This document shows, piece after piece, positions 45,908 through 55,103 of a stretch of 64,000 nucleotides of DNA. A program made the position numbers and the translations under genes. Position 1 is the stretch's first letter. Each line of letters starts with the position of its first letter. The notes beneath the pieces are model-generated. The model saw only the letters and a program-made list of their open reading frames with translations. It did no database searches and was not told the DNA's origin. The DNA comes from an uncultured Prevotella sp. (lineage in GTDB: Bacteria; Bacteroidota; Bacteroidia; Bacteroidales; Bacteroidaceae). Location of the stretch: the NCBI GenBank assembly GCA_946999045.1, contig CAMQBR010000007.1, positions 1-64,000 of the forward strand, read 5' to 3'.

Positions 45908-46660
45908 ATGAAATTTATTTCATGGAATGTAAATGGCTTACGTGCTTGTGTAAAGAAAGATTTTGAGGCATCATTCAAACTATTAAATGCCGATTTTTTC
46001 TGCTTGCAAGAAACCAAAATGCAAGCTGGCCAACTTGATTTGCAGTTTCCTGGCTACACATCTTACTGGAATTATGCCGACAAGAAAGGCTATTCGGGTA
46101 CAGCTATCTATACCAAACACCAACCTATAAACGTTACATACGGCATTGGTATTGATGAACACGACCATGAAGGACGTGTGATTACGCTAGAAATGAAGAA
46201 GTTTTATTTGGTTACTGTATATGTTCCTAACTCGCAAGACGAACTACGAAGATTGGAATATCGTATGCGCTGGGAAGACGATTTCCAAGCTTACATTCAA
46301 CAACTCAATACTAAGAAGCCCGTTATTATCTGCGGTGATATGAATGTGGCACACGAAGAAATAGATTTGAAAAACCCAAAGACCAATCATCACAATGCAG
46401 GATTTACAGACGAGGAACGTGAAAAGATGACAAACTTCCTAAACAAAGGCTTCATAGATTCGTTCCGTTACCTCTATCCAGAACAGATAACATACTCATG
46501 GTGGTCGTACCGCTTTAAGGCAAGAGAGAAGAACGCAGGGTGGCGTATCGACTATTTTCTCATCTCAAAACACTTAACCGCCCAATTGGCTGATGCAAAA
46601 ATCCACACAGAAATATATGGTAGCGACCACTGCCCTATTGAACTTTGTTTGGAAGATTGA
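45908..46660 (+). CDS. xth: Exodeoxyribonuclease III (AP endonuclease)
   Basis: This 250-residue DNA repair nuclease has ISWNVNGLRACVKKDF at the start, the metal Glu in CLQETKMQ, ICGDMNVAHEEIDLKNP and the closing GSDHCPIELCL. It makes 3' OH ends at abasic sites. It appears monocistronic. Confidence 0.96.
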   Translation: MKFISWNVNGLRACVKKDFEASFKLLNADFFCLQETKMQAGQLDLQFPGYTSYWNYADKKGYSGTAIYTKHQPINVTYGIGIDEHDHEGRVITLEMKKFYLVTVYVPNSQDELRRLEYRMRWEDDFQAYIQQLNTKKPVIICGDMNVAHEEIDLKNPKTNHHNAGFTDEEREKMTNFLNKGFIDSFRYLYPEQITYSWWSYRFKAREKNAGWRIDYFLISKHLTAQLADAKIHTEIYGSDHCPIELCLED

Positions 46661-47194
46661 ACAATAAAAAAACGCAATCTAATTAACAAGAGGGTTATAC
46701 GACTAGGTCTCTAAACATATAATAACGTTTTGAATTATTTTTACAATAACTTGCTCATATCTTTAATATTTTGAAACCTAAAAACTTCTTCGATTGAAAA
46801 TATAAAAAGATATGAGCAGCTTATATATACCTATCAATCAAAGTATTACAAGAGCCATCAAGCAGAAAGCCACCGTAAAACTCATTTTTACTTTAAAACA
46901 GGTGTAAAAAGGCACATTATAACATTGAGTTTATGAGCTTATTTGCATAAGTTTGCATGATAAAAGCATGGAAATAGCACAACAAAAGCATGGAGATTGA
47001 ATTTTACACCAATTTTATTTACAAAATAAGCACAATCCTTACACGTAAAAATAAGCATATTGCCCATACACACACCAAACAACGAGACATTGTAAAGACA
47101 CTCCGATTGAGCGTTAGCCATACAAAATGTGCGCCCTCCCCCTCAACCATATTGTGGGCAAACTTTTGGAATATACGCACAACAACATAATTAT

Positions 47195-47496
47195 TATAAG
47201 GCTGCTCTATAAATTAGCTTTGTTAGATTTTTGAGTTTAAAATATAGGTGAGTAAAAGAGTGTAGCACTCTACACGTAAGCATCCAACATTAGCCGCCTT
47301 TGTGTGGTCTTCCTGCTTATCTCTACACGACAAAACAAGCTTACATTTTAAACCAGAAACAGTACAAGCCGAATACAATCAAACTTTTTTTAACTTGTTG
47401 AGGAGCAACCTGTTTTCTATAGAAAGAAGCCAAAAGATAACAAAACATATTTCATAAAAATTTCAATATACCGTGGTAATTTATAAAACCAGCTAT
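47195..47496 (+). repeat. Expanded copy of the dispersed hairpin element
   Basis: It spans about 302 bp, the longest copy. Ends are GCTGCTCTATAAATTAGC and GGTAATTTATAAAACCAGC. The apical palindrome is GTGTAGCACTCTACAC (47260-47275). Pairs differ from the other copies but still match. The extra module lies at about 47357-47424, and a further unrelated insert of about 70 bp follows the palindrome. Confidence 0.8.
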
Positions 47497-47531
47497 AAAC
47501 AAATAACGTGCTCCCCCTCCACACAAACACA

Positions 47532-47564
47532 AAAAGGCACCTTCCTCACGAAAGGTGCCTTTTA
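47532..47564 (-). terminator. Terminator of the MORN-like gene
   Basis: Stem AAAGGCACCTT / AAGGTGCCTTT with a T run on the minus strand, 30 bp past the stop of the gene at 47594. Confidence 0.75.
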
Positions 47565-47593
47565 CATATTTAGTAGATTAATTATGTTAAATT

Positions 47594-48103
47594 TTATAAG
47601 AGAATGTCTACATCTTTAATAGGACGCTTCTGCATAGTACCATCAGGACGAGTAACAACGAAGTAATTCAGCTTCGATTTGCCATTTTCAAACAGCACAG
47701 AAGCAATACTACCATCTCGCATAGACATGGTAAAGTAACCATTGCGCTTACCATTTTTGTAAGTGCCACGCCATTTTTCTTTGCCATTAGGATAGTATGT
47801 AGTAATATCCCCATCAAATTTTGAGTTCTTATCGTTGCTCAAGTCAATGAAAGTGTATCCACCTTCAGCTTTTAACGTTCCGTTAAGATAAAAATCTTGA
47901 AAAGCATCATGCTTAGATAATCCTTTTCCTTCTTTCTTTAATAATCTGTAATAACTTGCATCTGCACGATTATTTACCTGCAACATATTGCTTGCATAGT
48001 ACAAAGTATCACTTACAGTAACCGCACTCTCTGAAACATGTCTATGACCAAAGCTCATCAATGTTACCATGGTCAAAACTGTAGCCAAAAATATTCGTTT
48101 CAT
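47594..48103 (-). CDS. Exported protein with MORN-like repeat, unknown function
   Basis: This 169-residue protein has an N-terminal signal peptide (MKRIFLATVLTMVTLMSFG). Later segments FYLNGTLKAEGGYTF and YYPNGKEKWRGTYKNGKRNG are like the short repeats of YwqK/MORN-type proteins. No enzymatic motif is visible. It has a good promoter (TTTG-N21-TATCTTTG, 48178-48146) and a terminator, so it is a monocistronic transcript. Confidence 0.82.
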   Translation of the reverse strand: MKRIFLATVLTMVTLMSFGHRHVSESAVTVSDTLYYASNMLQVNNRADASYYRLLKKEGKGLSKHDAFQDFYLNGTLKAEGGYTFIDLSNDKNSKFDGDITTYYPNGKEKWRGTYKNGKRNGYFTMSMRDGSIASVLFENGKSKLNYFVVTRPDGTMQKRPIKDVDILL

Positions 48104-48145
48104 TGTTTTATTGTTTTAGTATTGTTAGTAGTTTTTTTTCTGTTG

Positions 48146-48178
48146 CAAAGATAAGCAGAAAAGCAACAGAAAGCCAAA
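48146..48178 (-). promoter_or_regulatory. Promoter of the MORN-like gene
   Basis: On the minus strand TTTG (48178-48175), a 21-bp spacer and TATCTTTG (48153-48146) match the Bacteroidota consensus well. The leader would be about 35 nt. Confidence 0.7.
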
Positions 48179-48549
48179 TATTTTAACGTTATTTTATCAA
48201 TATTTTTCAACGGTTTACTATTGCTGTTTTTGACTTATGTTAAATTGACAAAAGTTCACAAAATAGCACAAATTAATGTCATTTTGATACTTTGTAAACT
48301 TTCAATCTGAAGTTTTACGCACATTACCTTACTAAATGTTATTTTTATTAGTACTTTTGTATAAATTTACAAACACCAGAAGCAAGTATTTATTACTTTA
48401 ATTTGTAAAATTATTTCACAATAGTTTTAATTATAAAATAGATAGCTGTTTTTACTTTCAAATTAAAATAAAAGCAGCATTTAAATTATTGATATAAATC
48501 AAAAAAGCAAAAAAAAAGAGGGAAGACGCATCTTCCCTCACTATATCAT
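48179..48549. other. AT-rich gap upstream of the MORN-like promoter
   Basis: I see no ORF, RNA or strong hairpin in this AT-rich stretch. Confidence 0.4.
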
Positions 48550-48752
48550 TTAAGGGCGGTTCTATAAATTACCGCCGTAAAGTTTTTTATGTCAGTCTTT
48601 TTACGTTTTTTCATCTTGTAGAGTTCTTTTTGGCTCAATTTGTTTGTTCGTTCAGTCGTATAGCTCGCTATACTCCTTCACTCACAAACAAATTGACCTC
48701 AAAAAATAGTCTCACAATATGTCAAAGCTAAAATTTATAGAACCGCCCTTAA
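48550..48752 (-). repeat. Dispersed hairpin element, reference copy
   Basis: 203 bp with 21-bp perfect terminal inverted repeats (48550-48570 and 48732-48752; start TTAAGGGCGGTTCTATAAAT). The centre (48635-48696) is a nested hairpin: 13-bp outer arms TCAATTTGTTTGT/ACAAACAAATTGA, two 10-base internal loops that are near-direct copies (TCGTTCAGTC, TCCTTCACTC), and a 7-bp apical stem GTATAGC/GCTATAC with a TC loop. It ends 10 bp from the tsaE stop. Confidence 0.93.
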
Positions 48753-48761
48753 CGATAATTG

Positions 48762-49175
48762 TTAGAAATGAACCAAACGTGAGCCATCGGGTTGCTCAGT
48801 AATGGTTACCTTAATAGCATCTTCAGGCAACAGTTCTTCTATCAGCTCGGGCCACTCAAGGAAGCAAAGTCTGCCACTATAAAAGTAATCTTCGTAACCC
48901 ATATCGTAAACCTCTTCCAGTTTCTTGATACGATAGAAGTCGAAATGGTAGATAGAATCGTCTAACTTATTAGAGTGATAATCGTTAACCAATGAGAATG
49001 TAGGTGAAGTAATAACATCTTCTACATCTAAACATTCACAAATAGCTTTGATAAACGTAGTTTTTCCTGCGCCCATTTTTCCATAAAATGCAAATACATT
49101 GCCTTTGCCCATATTGTCTATAAACTTTTGGGCAGCCTCGTTAATCTTGTCAAGAGATTTAATTGTAATATCCAT
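48762..49175 (-). CDS. tsaE: tRNA threonylcarbamoyladenosine biosynthesis protein TsaE
   Basis: This 137-residue ATPase has a P-loop GKMGAGKTTFIKAI at about 30-43, SPTFSLVNDY, then YHFDFYRIKKLEEVYDMGYEDYF and FLEWPELIEELLP. It supports t6A synthesis in tRNA. It starts 20 bp after the porX stop, so the three genes porW, porX and tsaE form one unit. Confidence 0.96.
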   Translation of the reverse strand: MDITIKSLDKINEAAQKFIDNMGKGNVFAFYGKMGAGKTTFIKAICECLDVEDVITSPTFSLVNDYHSNKLDDSIYHFDFYRIKKLEEVYDMGYEDYFYSGRLCFLEWPELIEELLPEDAIKVTITEQPDGSRLVHF

Positions 49176-49195
49176 TTTGTTATATAATTAAATGT

Positions 49196-50749
49196 TTATC
49201 TTTTTCTTGGAGTTAAAGTAATGAGCGGTATCAGCATTTCTTCCATACTGATGCCTCCATGCTGAAATGTATCTTTATAATAAGGTACATAATAGTTATA
49301 GTTGTTGGGGTATGCAAAGAAAGCGTTACCCGTAGCAAATGCGTACGTTGTGCTAACGTTGGGCGATGGCAACTGAGCCTCGTTCGGATGCTTTATGGTA
49401 AACACATCCTTGGCAGCATAGTTGAGATTTTTGCCCAGTTTGTATCTCAAATTGGTGTTGGTGTTACGGTCGCCAATGATTTTTATTGGTTTATTGACCC
49501 GTATACTACCGTGATCGGTGGTTAAGACAATGGTATAACCGCTTTGAGAGAGCATGGGCAGGAGTTTTGACATGAGCGAATGGCGAAACCAACTAAGCGT
49601 AATACTGCGGTAAGCCGATTCGTTGTTTGCCAGTTCGCGCACCATCTTCGATTCTGTTCTGGCGTGTGAAAGCATGTCAATAAAGTTGACTACCAGTACA
49701 TTTAGATTATTCTTTTTCAACTCATTGAGCTTATCAAAGAACTTGTCTGCACCCACCGAATCGTTTACCTTGTAATAACTAAAGGTATCGTGCCTACGGT
49801 AACGCTCAATCTGCGTTTGTATCAGTTGCGCTTCATTGAGGTTTTTGCCTTCTTCCTCGTCCTCGTCAACCCACAAATTAGGAAACATCTTAGCAATTTG
49901 CAGGGGCATTAATCCACTAAAAATTGCATTACGGGCATACTGTGTCGCAGTAGGCAAGATACCTGTATAAATGTCTTCATTAATATCAAACAAGTTACCA
50001 ACATCGTTAGCAATAGTTCGCCATTGGTCGTATCTAAAGTTGTCCATGACTATTAGGAACACTTTTTCTCCCTTATCCAATCGTGGAAAAATCTTTTTCT
50101 TAAAAACATCGGTACTCATCAGAGGTCGTTGAGAGGAGACTGGAGCTACCCAGCTAAGGTAATGCTTGCATATGTACTTGGCAAAACCGTTGTTAGCTTC
50201 TTCTTTCTGCATTTGTAACATCTCCATCATACTGCTGTTAGCCGAACTTAACTCCAGCTCCCAGTGCACCAATCGCTTGTAAATATCCTTCCAATCGTCT
50301 AATGTAGTGCAGTTAAGCATCTGCATTGAAATATTCTGGAAATTTTGTTGGTAGCCCGATTGCGTTACCTCTGTTACAATTTCCTTGCGATGAATATTCT
50401 TTTTGAGCGTTAGTAATATTTGGTGAGGATTGACAGGTTTGATTAAATAATCAGCAATTTTAGCCCCAATGGCTTGGTCCATTATGTTTTCTTCCTCACT
50501 TTTGGTAACCATTACTATAGGTGTTGCTGGACTTATCTCCTTAATTTGCTGCAAGGTTTCCAAACCAGTTAAGCCAGGCATCATTTCGTCTAACAGAACC
50601 AAATCGAAGGTTTGGTTGCGACATTTCTCAATAGCATCAGCGCCATTGCTTACAATAACAACCTCATAACCTTTCTTTTGCAAAAAGAGAATGTACCCTT
50701 TCAGTAACTCTATCTCATCGTCTACCCAAAGTAATAATCCATTGCTCAT
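49196..50749 (-). CDS. porX: T9SS response regulator PorX (receiver plus PglZ domain)
   Basis: This 517-residue protein has an N-terminal receiver domain: acidic pair Asp10-Asp11, phospho-acceptor Asp54 in VLLDEMMPG, Thr82 and Lys104 in YLIKPVNP. The C-terminal half is a PglZ (alkaline phosphatase superfamily) domain with FLIVMDNFRYDQW, TTDHGSIRVNKP and DTFQHGGISMEEMLIPL. This architecture is PorX, which with PorY and SigP controls the type IX secretion system. It is 2 bp downstream of porW. No porY sensor kinase is in the window. Confidence 0.93.
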   Translation of the reverse strand: MSNGLLLWVDDEIELLKGYILFLQKKGYEVVIVSNGADAIEKCRNQTFDLVLLDEMMPGLTGLETLQQIKEISPATPIVMVTKSEEENIMDQAIGAKIADYLIKPVNPHQILLTLKKNIHRKEIVTEVTQSGYQQNFQNISMQMLNCTTLDDWKDIYKRLVHWELELSSANSSMMEMLQMQKEEANNGFAKYICKHYLSWVAPVSSQRPLMSTDVFKKKIFPRLDKGEKVFLIVMDNFRYDQWRTIANDVGNLFDINEDIYTGILPTATQYARNAIFSGLMPLQIAKMFPNLWVDEDEEEGKNLNEAQLIQTQIERYRRHDTFSYYKVNDSVGADKFFDKLNELKKNNLNVLVVNFIDMLSHARTESKMVRELANNESAYRSITLSWFRHSLMSKLLPMLSQSGYTIVLTTDHGSIRVNKPIKIIGDRNTNTNLRYKLGKNLNYAAKDVFTIKHPNEAQLPSPNVSTTYAFATGNAFFAYPNNYNYYVPYYKDTFQHGGISMEEMLIPLITLTPRKR

Positions 50750-50751
50750 TG

Positions 50752-53700
50752 TTAAAATCCTTCCAAATCATAATATTCATCACCTAAATCAACCTTCTTT
50801 GGAGCTTCCTGCTTTTGCTTTGTATTCTCCTTTTTAGGTTTCTTTGAAGTTGTTTTTTTAGTTTCTGTCTTGCTATTTCCACCCTTATTATCACCAAAAT
50901 AAATAATAGTTCCGCCTTTCGACTGCTGTTGCTGTTGCTGCATATTGTCAGGCAAAATGTACGTGCTGGTATCGTCACCTGCATGTTGCGTACCAGTTTT
51001 AATGTACGTATCGTTATGTAAGGAATGGTTAGTTTGCTTATTTTTTTGCTTATTTTCAGTCTGCGACTTGATGTCTATTGGCTTGTTAAGCAAATTAGTT
51101 GAAGCAATTTTGAGCGGAGCAAAATACTTATTATAGTACTTTTCGTAATCATTATAGCTAAAGTGTGTGCCTAACAAATTACTATTTTTGGTGCTTATTA
51201 CAAAGGTTTTGGCATGATTGAGCAGCGAAGTTATGTCTTTTTGCTGATGAAATGCCCATGTATATTGCAATGCTTCATCAAAATTAAGGAAGCCTGTAAT
51301 CTTCATTAAATGCAAGCCTACTGCATCTTGCTCTATCACTACATCAAAGTTTCGCACCATAAAATGGGTAAAATTGAATTTTGCTACACGGTAAAGTAAC
51401 TGATTTTGTTGCACAGAATCTGGATGATAGGCTATTATGAACATAAAGTTAGTGTTGCGATCGTTGCTGAAATGGTGCGTTGAAAGTGAGTCAATATCAT
51501 TCAACAGCACCGATCTGTGCGCCCACATATCATCCAAATTAAAGTGTCCGCCATGCAACTTTCGCCCCGACTGCACACCGTTTATAATCATGCCAGCCAT
51601 TTTACAGAGCGGACTTTCTTGATAAAGCGAAACTAAATTGTTGAGATCGGCTATGCAATGCGCTGCATCTCCTGTATTCAATTTACTCAATGCACCTATA
51701 AACAAGAATTTATCGCGGTTGGCTCCCAGTGGAAAACGAGTATTAGTTAGCTGCACATTGGTAAGCACTTCATCATAACGGTCTGCCTTGAAGGCATTGT
51801 ATGTGGCAGCATAGAGAGAATCTTCTATATGAACACCCAACACAGCATTTTCCTTAAAGTAAGGATCTGTGAGCAAAGTTGTCCACTTGCTTTTAGGAAA
51901 CTGTTTCTTTAAACGCTGTACATAACTATCTGCAACGGCAGATTGATGCAAGCGTGAGTAAAGCAGAAACAAGTGATAATAGGCTTGATCCATTTTCTCA
52001 TATGTAGGATATTGATGTACCAACCGAAGAAGAGCCTTCTCACTGAGTGGTAAGTTATTCAGTTTATCCTTGAAAATAACTCCTGAATGGTACAAACCAT
52101 CCATGATAATTTGGTTGCTGGCTGCTACTTGATTAGGGGTAAATGGTATTTGTGCCAAATAAAATGCACGCTGATGAGGTTCGTTTTTAGTACTATCGGT
52201 CTTTGAGTTCAATGGCTCTGCAAAGGTTTCTGTACGTTGTAAAGAATCTATCTGCTGGGGCGTCATCTCCTTTTCGTGTCCCAAGGCTACCACCGTTTTA
52301 TTTATTCGTTGCCAGTTATCCACATTTTCGCGCTTTCCCCACAAACGTTGGAAAGCCGTTTTACCTTGATTTACCGCCATAGGATTATAGAAGTACCAAC
52401 CTCCCTTATTCTGTATAGCCAGCATACGGTGTGCTGGTTGACTTGACGTAGGCCTATCATTATTGTAAGGAGTATCGTTGACTTCTTGTCTTTGTATATC
52501 TCCTTGTTGTTCAGCCAGCTGCTTTGCTTTCTCTTTTTCTTGTCTTTTTAGATTTTTTATTACACTATCAATCACTTCATTACGCTTGTCATCAGGCAAT
52601 TTTGCCAACACTTGAAGCGAATCTTGTAAATGAATAGCATCTGTATAAGGTACCAGTTCATCCAGCACCTCAGACCTATAAGCCAGCTGTTTGTAGTCTT
52701 TTCTATCCTTATCCAATAGTCCGATAGCCTCTCCATAGCACCGTTTGGCATCGCTAAACTTTTGTTTAGTCCAATATAAGTTACCCAATGCAAGTAGCAG
52801 CACGCCCTTTTCAATGCCCGAACGAGTAGACTTTTTATTTCCTTCTTCGTACGCATTAATTGCTTTCAACGTATCACGCTGATGCAAATAAATGTTACCT
52901 ATGGCATAATACACTTGTTCCAAGTAATCTTTATTATTTTCATTGACAGCCATACGGCGCAACTTTCCTATCATCTTCTTACCCTGTGTACCCGCCATTA
53001 CTTCGGTCATAGCAATACGAGCATTGAATTCTGTAGTGTAAGGCGGATTTAATCGGATAACGTGTTTATAAGCTTTATATGCCCGCAACTGCTCACCAGT
53101 AGCTTCATAAAGTTGCCCCAACAGAAACCACTCACGTGCTTTCTGCCTTCGGCGCATCTCATGTTTAATTACTTTCTGCAAATATGGAATGGCTTTGAGG
53201 TACTCTTTTGTATGAATATAATAATCTGCATAGGTGTAATCCCATTCCTTTTGTGCACTCCAATGAATGATAGTATTGCGCCCCATGTTTCGTAGCACAT
53301 TCTCGGCATTATATAGTTCTCCTTGCTCAACAAAGCTCTTAGCCAGCCACGCACGAGCCTTCCCATAAATGGCAGGTTGTGTTTGATACAGTCTACTCAT
53401 ATAGGAGAAGGTAGACACAGCCTCATCAAAAGAGCCTGAATAGAATTGCGATTGCCCCATAAGCATCCACGCTTTCCACAAAAAAGGATTGTATTCTTTG
53501 CGGTTAAGCCACTCTCTATCCTTGGCTGTCTTGTGCTTATTAGAAGACCAAATGGGGCGTTTGGTAATACTATGCAATTGAATAGCCTTCTTACATTTCT
53601 CGATAGCTCGATCAAAATTAGCCTTTCCCAATTCTTTGCTTGCTTTGTTAGCAACTGTATAGAGTGGTATTATCTCTGTAAAATTGTCCTGATTACCTTT

Positions 53701-53886
53701 CTCTTTCTCAACAAATCCCTCGATATAAGCCACCGAGCCATTATAATACGTATTATACTGGGCATTAAAGGCATGCCACCACCTGCTCTTCGCTGTATTT
53801 TTTTGCGTAGAACATGCCAAAGTTAACAGCCATACCGCCATTAACATTAGGGGAAAGATGATGAATTTACAATACCTATACTTCAC
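50752..53886 (-). CDS. porW: PorW-type T9SS lipoprotein (TPR)
   Basis: This 1044-residue protein has a lipoprotein signal (LTLACSTQ, Cys25) followed by WHAFNAQYNTYYNGSVAYIEG, the PorW/SprE signature. Many TPR-like helices extend over about 60-450. The C-terminal end is rich in Lys, Gln and Thr, with QQQQQQ and KKTTSKKPKKEN. PorW is an outer-membrane T9SS component needed for secretion and gliding. It overlaps the ABC permease stop by 11 bp. Confidence 0.92.
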   Translation of the reverse strand: MKYRYCKFIIFPLMLMAVWLLTLACSTQKNTAKSRWWHAFNAQYNTYYNGSVAYIEGFVEKEKGNQDNFTEIIPLYTVANKASKELGKANFDRAIEKCKKAIQLHSITKRPIWSSNKHKTAKDREWLNRKEYNPFLWKAWMLMGQSQFYSGSFDEAVSTFSYMSRLYQTQPAIYGKARAWLAKSFVEQGELYNAENVLRNMGRNTIIHWSAQKEWDYTYADYYIHTKEYLKAIPYLQKVIKHEMRRRQKAREWFLLGQLYEATGEQLRAYKAYKHVIRLNPPYTTEFNARIAMTEVMAGTQGKKMIGKLRRMAVNENNKDYLEQVYYAIGNIYLHQRDTLKAINAYEEGNKKSTRSGIEKGVLLLALGNLYWTKQKFSDAKRCYGEAIGLLDKDRKDYKQLAYRSEVLDELVPYTDAIHLQDSLQVLAKLPDDKRNEVIDSVIKNLKRQEKEKAKQLAEQQGDIQRQEVNDTPYNNDRPTSSQPAHRMLAIQNKGGWYFYNPMAVNQGKTAFQRLWGKRENVDNWQRINKTVVALGHEKEMTPQQIDSLQRTETFAEPLNSKTDSTKNEPHQRAFYLAQIPFTPNQVAASNQIIMDGLYHSGVIFKDKLNNLPLSEKALLRLVHQYPTYEKMDQAYYHLFLLYSRLHQSAVADSYVQRLKKQFPKSKWTTLLTDPYFKENAVLGVHIEDSLYAATYNAFKADRYDEVLTNVQLTNTRFPLGANRDKFLFIGALSKLNTGDAAHCIADLNNLVSLYQESPLCKMAGMIINGVQSGRKLHGGHFNLDDMWAHRSVLLNDIDSLSTHHFSNDRNTNFMFIIAYHPDSVQQNQLLYRVAKFNFTHFMVRNFDVVIEQDAVGLHLMKITGFLNFDEALQYTWAFHQQKDITSLLNHAKTFVISTKNSNLLGTHFSYNDYEKYYNKYFAPLKIASTNLLNKPIDIKSQTENKQKNKQTNHSLHNDTYIKTGTQHAGDDTSTYILPDNMQQQQQQSKGGTIIYFGDNKGGNSKTETKKTTSKKPKKENTKQKQEAPKKVDLGDEYYDLEGF

Positions 53887-54697
53887 ACTTATTTAATTGA
53901 TAATAAAGTACTTTTATTGTTTTGAGCAGTACATAAACCAAGATACTCACAAAGATAATGGCAGCCCCCGAAGGGATATTAAACCAATAGCTGAGCAGTA
54001 AGCCCAACAAACAATCTATCCACCCAAACAAAATGCTGTAAAATATCATGTGCTTGAAGTTATATGTAAACAAATTGGCAGTTATCTGAGGAATGGAAAG
54101 CAAGCTAATAGCCAACACAATACCAACCATACGAAGGGTTGACACAATGGTCATGGCTATCAATATCATCATCAAATACTCAATAGCCATAACAGGTAGA
54201 TTTTGGGAACGAGCAAAACATCTGTCAAAAGCAATGCTCAATATGGGGCGAAACAGTAAGATAAACACCGCTATTACCACCAAAGTGAGTACCGCAAGCA
54301 CTGCCAAATCGGTAATTCCAATAGCTAATATGCTGCCAAAGAGAAACGAAGGAAGGTCGGGTAAGAACCCTGGAGTAAGAAAACAGCAAATAATCCCAAC
54401 ACTCATTCCAAAGGTCCAAAACATAGCAATGGCAGAGTCAATGCGCACATCATGCCTATACGACATCCATTGTATGCCACAAGCACTGAACACAGCGAAT
54501 GCCATAGCAGTCAAAACAGGATTGATGCCAAAGAATACTCCCAATCCGATACCACCAAAAGAAGCATGAGTAATGCCACCGCTGATAAACACTAATCGGC
54601 GAGAAACAATGTAAGTACCAATGAACCCACAAACAATACTTGCTAAAAAAGAACCCAACAGGGCGTTTTGAAAGAATGTATAACCTAAAATTTCCAT
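53876..54697 (-). CDS. Metal ABC transporter permease (ZnuB/TroC type)
   Basis: This 273-residue protein is of the ABC-3 family: NALLGSFLASIVCGFIGTYIV, VFISGGITHASFGGIGLGVFFG, then several spans and SIPQITANLF. It would be the membrane part of a Zn, Mn or Fe importer. No ATPase or binding protein gene is next to it, so partners must be elsewhere. Its start overlaps the 131-residue gene's stop by one base and its end overlaps porW. Confidence 0.88.
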   Translation of the reverse strand: MEILGYTFFQNALLGSFLASIVCGFIGTYIVSRRLVFISGGITHASFGGIGLGVFFGINPVLTAMAFAVFSACGIQWMSYRHDVRIDSAIAMFWTFGMSVGIICCFLTPGFLPDLPSFLFGSILAIGITDLAVLAVLTLVVIAVFILLFRPILSIAFDRCFARSQNLPVMAIEYLMMILIAMTIVSTLRMVGIVLAISLLSIPQITANLFTYNFKHMIFYSILFGWIDCLLGLLLSYWFNIPSGAAIIFVSILVYVLLKTIKVLYYQLNKCEV

Positions 54698-55092
54698 TAT
54701 TCTGCATCGGCTATCAACATGATAACTTGGTCTTTTAACTGATTAGGAAGATTGATACCACGCAGTATAAGACTTCTATTCCAATCTTTTACTTCTTTTT
54801 GTTGCATAGTATTGAGCACCTCTTCGAACTCTGCTACCTCCTCATCTGTATATTGCTCAGATGGTTTTCCTTTGAAACGGTCTAACTCTTCGTCATCAAA
54901 ATATTCTATTTTCTTGGTAGATGCTTCCATTAAGCATTCCTGTTCGCACTTCGAATCAAAGCCACTACAAGTGGTACACGAATTGGATACCTGATGAATA
55001 GGCTCCTCGCCCTTGCCCGAATGTGAAGAATACAAGCCAAACAAAGCTGCAACTACACCAATACCTATTAACAAGAATATAAGATATATCAT
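54697..55092 (-). CDS. Membrane-anchored protein with Cys cluster, unknown function
   Basis: This 131-residue protein has one N-terminal hydrophobic segment (about 1-20). A Cys-rich stretch CTTCSGFDSKCEQEC at about 39-53 has four cysteines in CxxC-x5-CxxxC spacing, fit for a metal or Fe-S site. The rest is acidic and helical (DEELDRFKGKPSEQYTDEEVAEFEEVL). I do not recognise a named family. It overlaps the next gene by one base, so expression is linked to the metal ABC permease; a metal link is inference. Confidence 0.82.
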   Translation of the reverse strand: MIYLIFLLIGIGVVAALFGLYSSHSGKGEEPIHQVSNSCTTCSGFDSKCEQECLMEASTKKIEYFDDEELDRFKGKPSEQYTDEEVAEFEEVLNTMQQKEVKDWNRSLILRGINLPNQLKDQVIMLIADAE

Positions 55093-55103
55093 ACAGATGA
55101 ATA

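Larger units (their letters stand above)
46661..47593. other. 930-bp gap with a hairpin, a repeat copy and a terminator
   Basis: An imperfect 20-bp stem (GCTCATATCTTTAATATTTT at 46752-46771 and its near-complement ending 46815) lies about 90 bp past xth and may mark its 3' end. The dispersed element copy and the terminator of the next gene are listed separately. No ORF is credible in 46820-47190. Confidence 0.5.
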
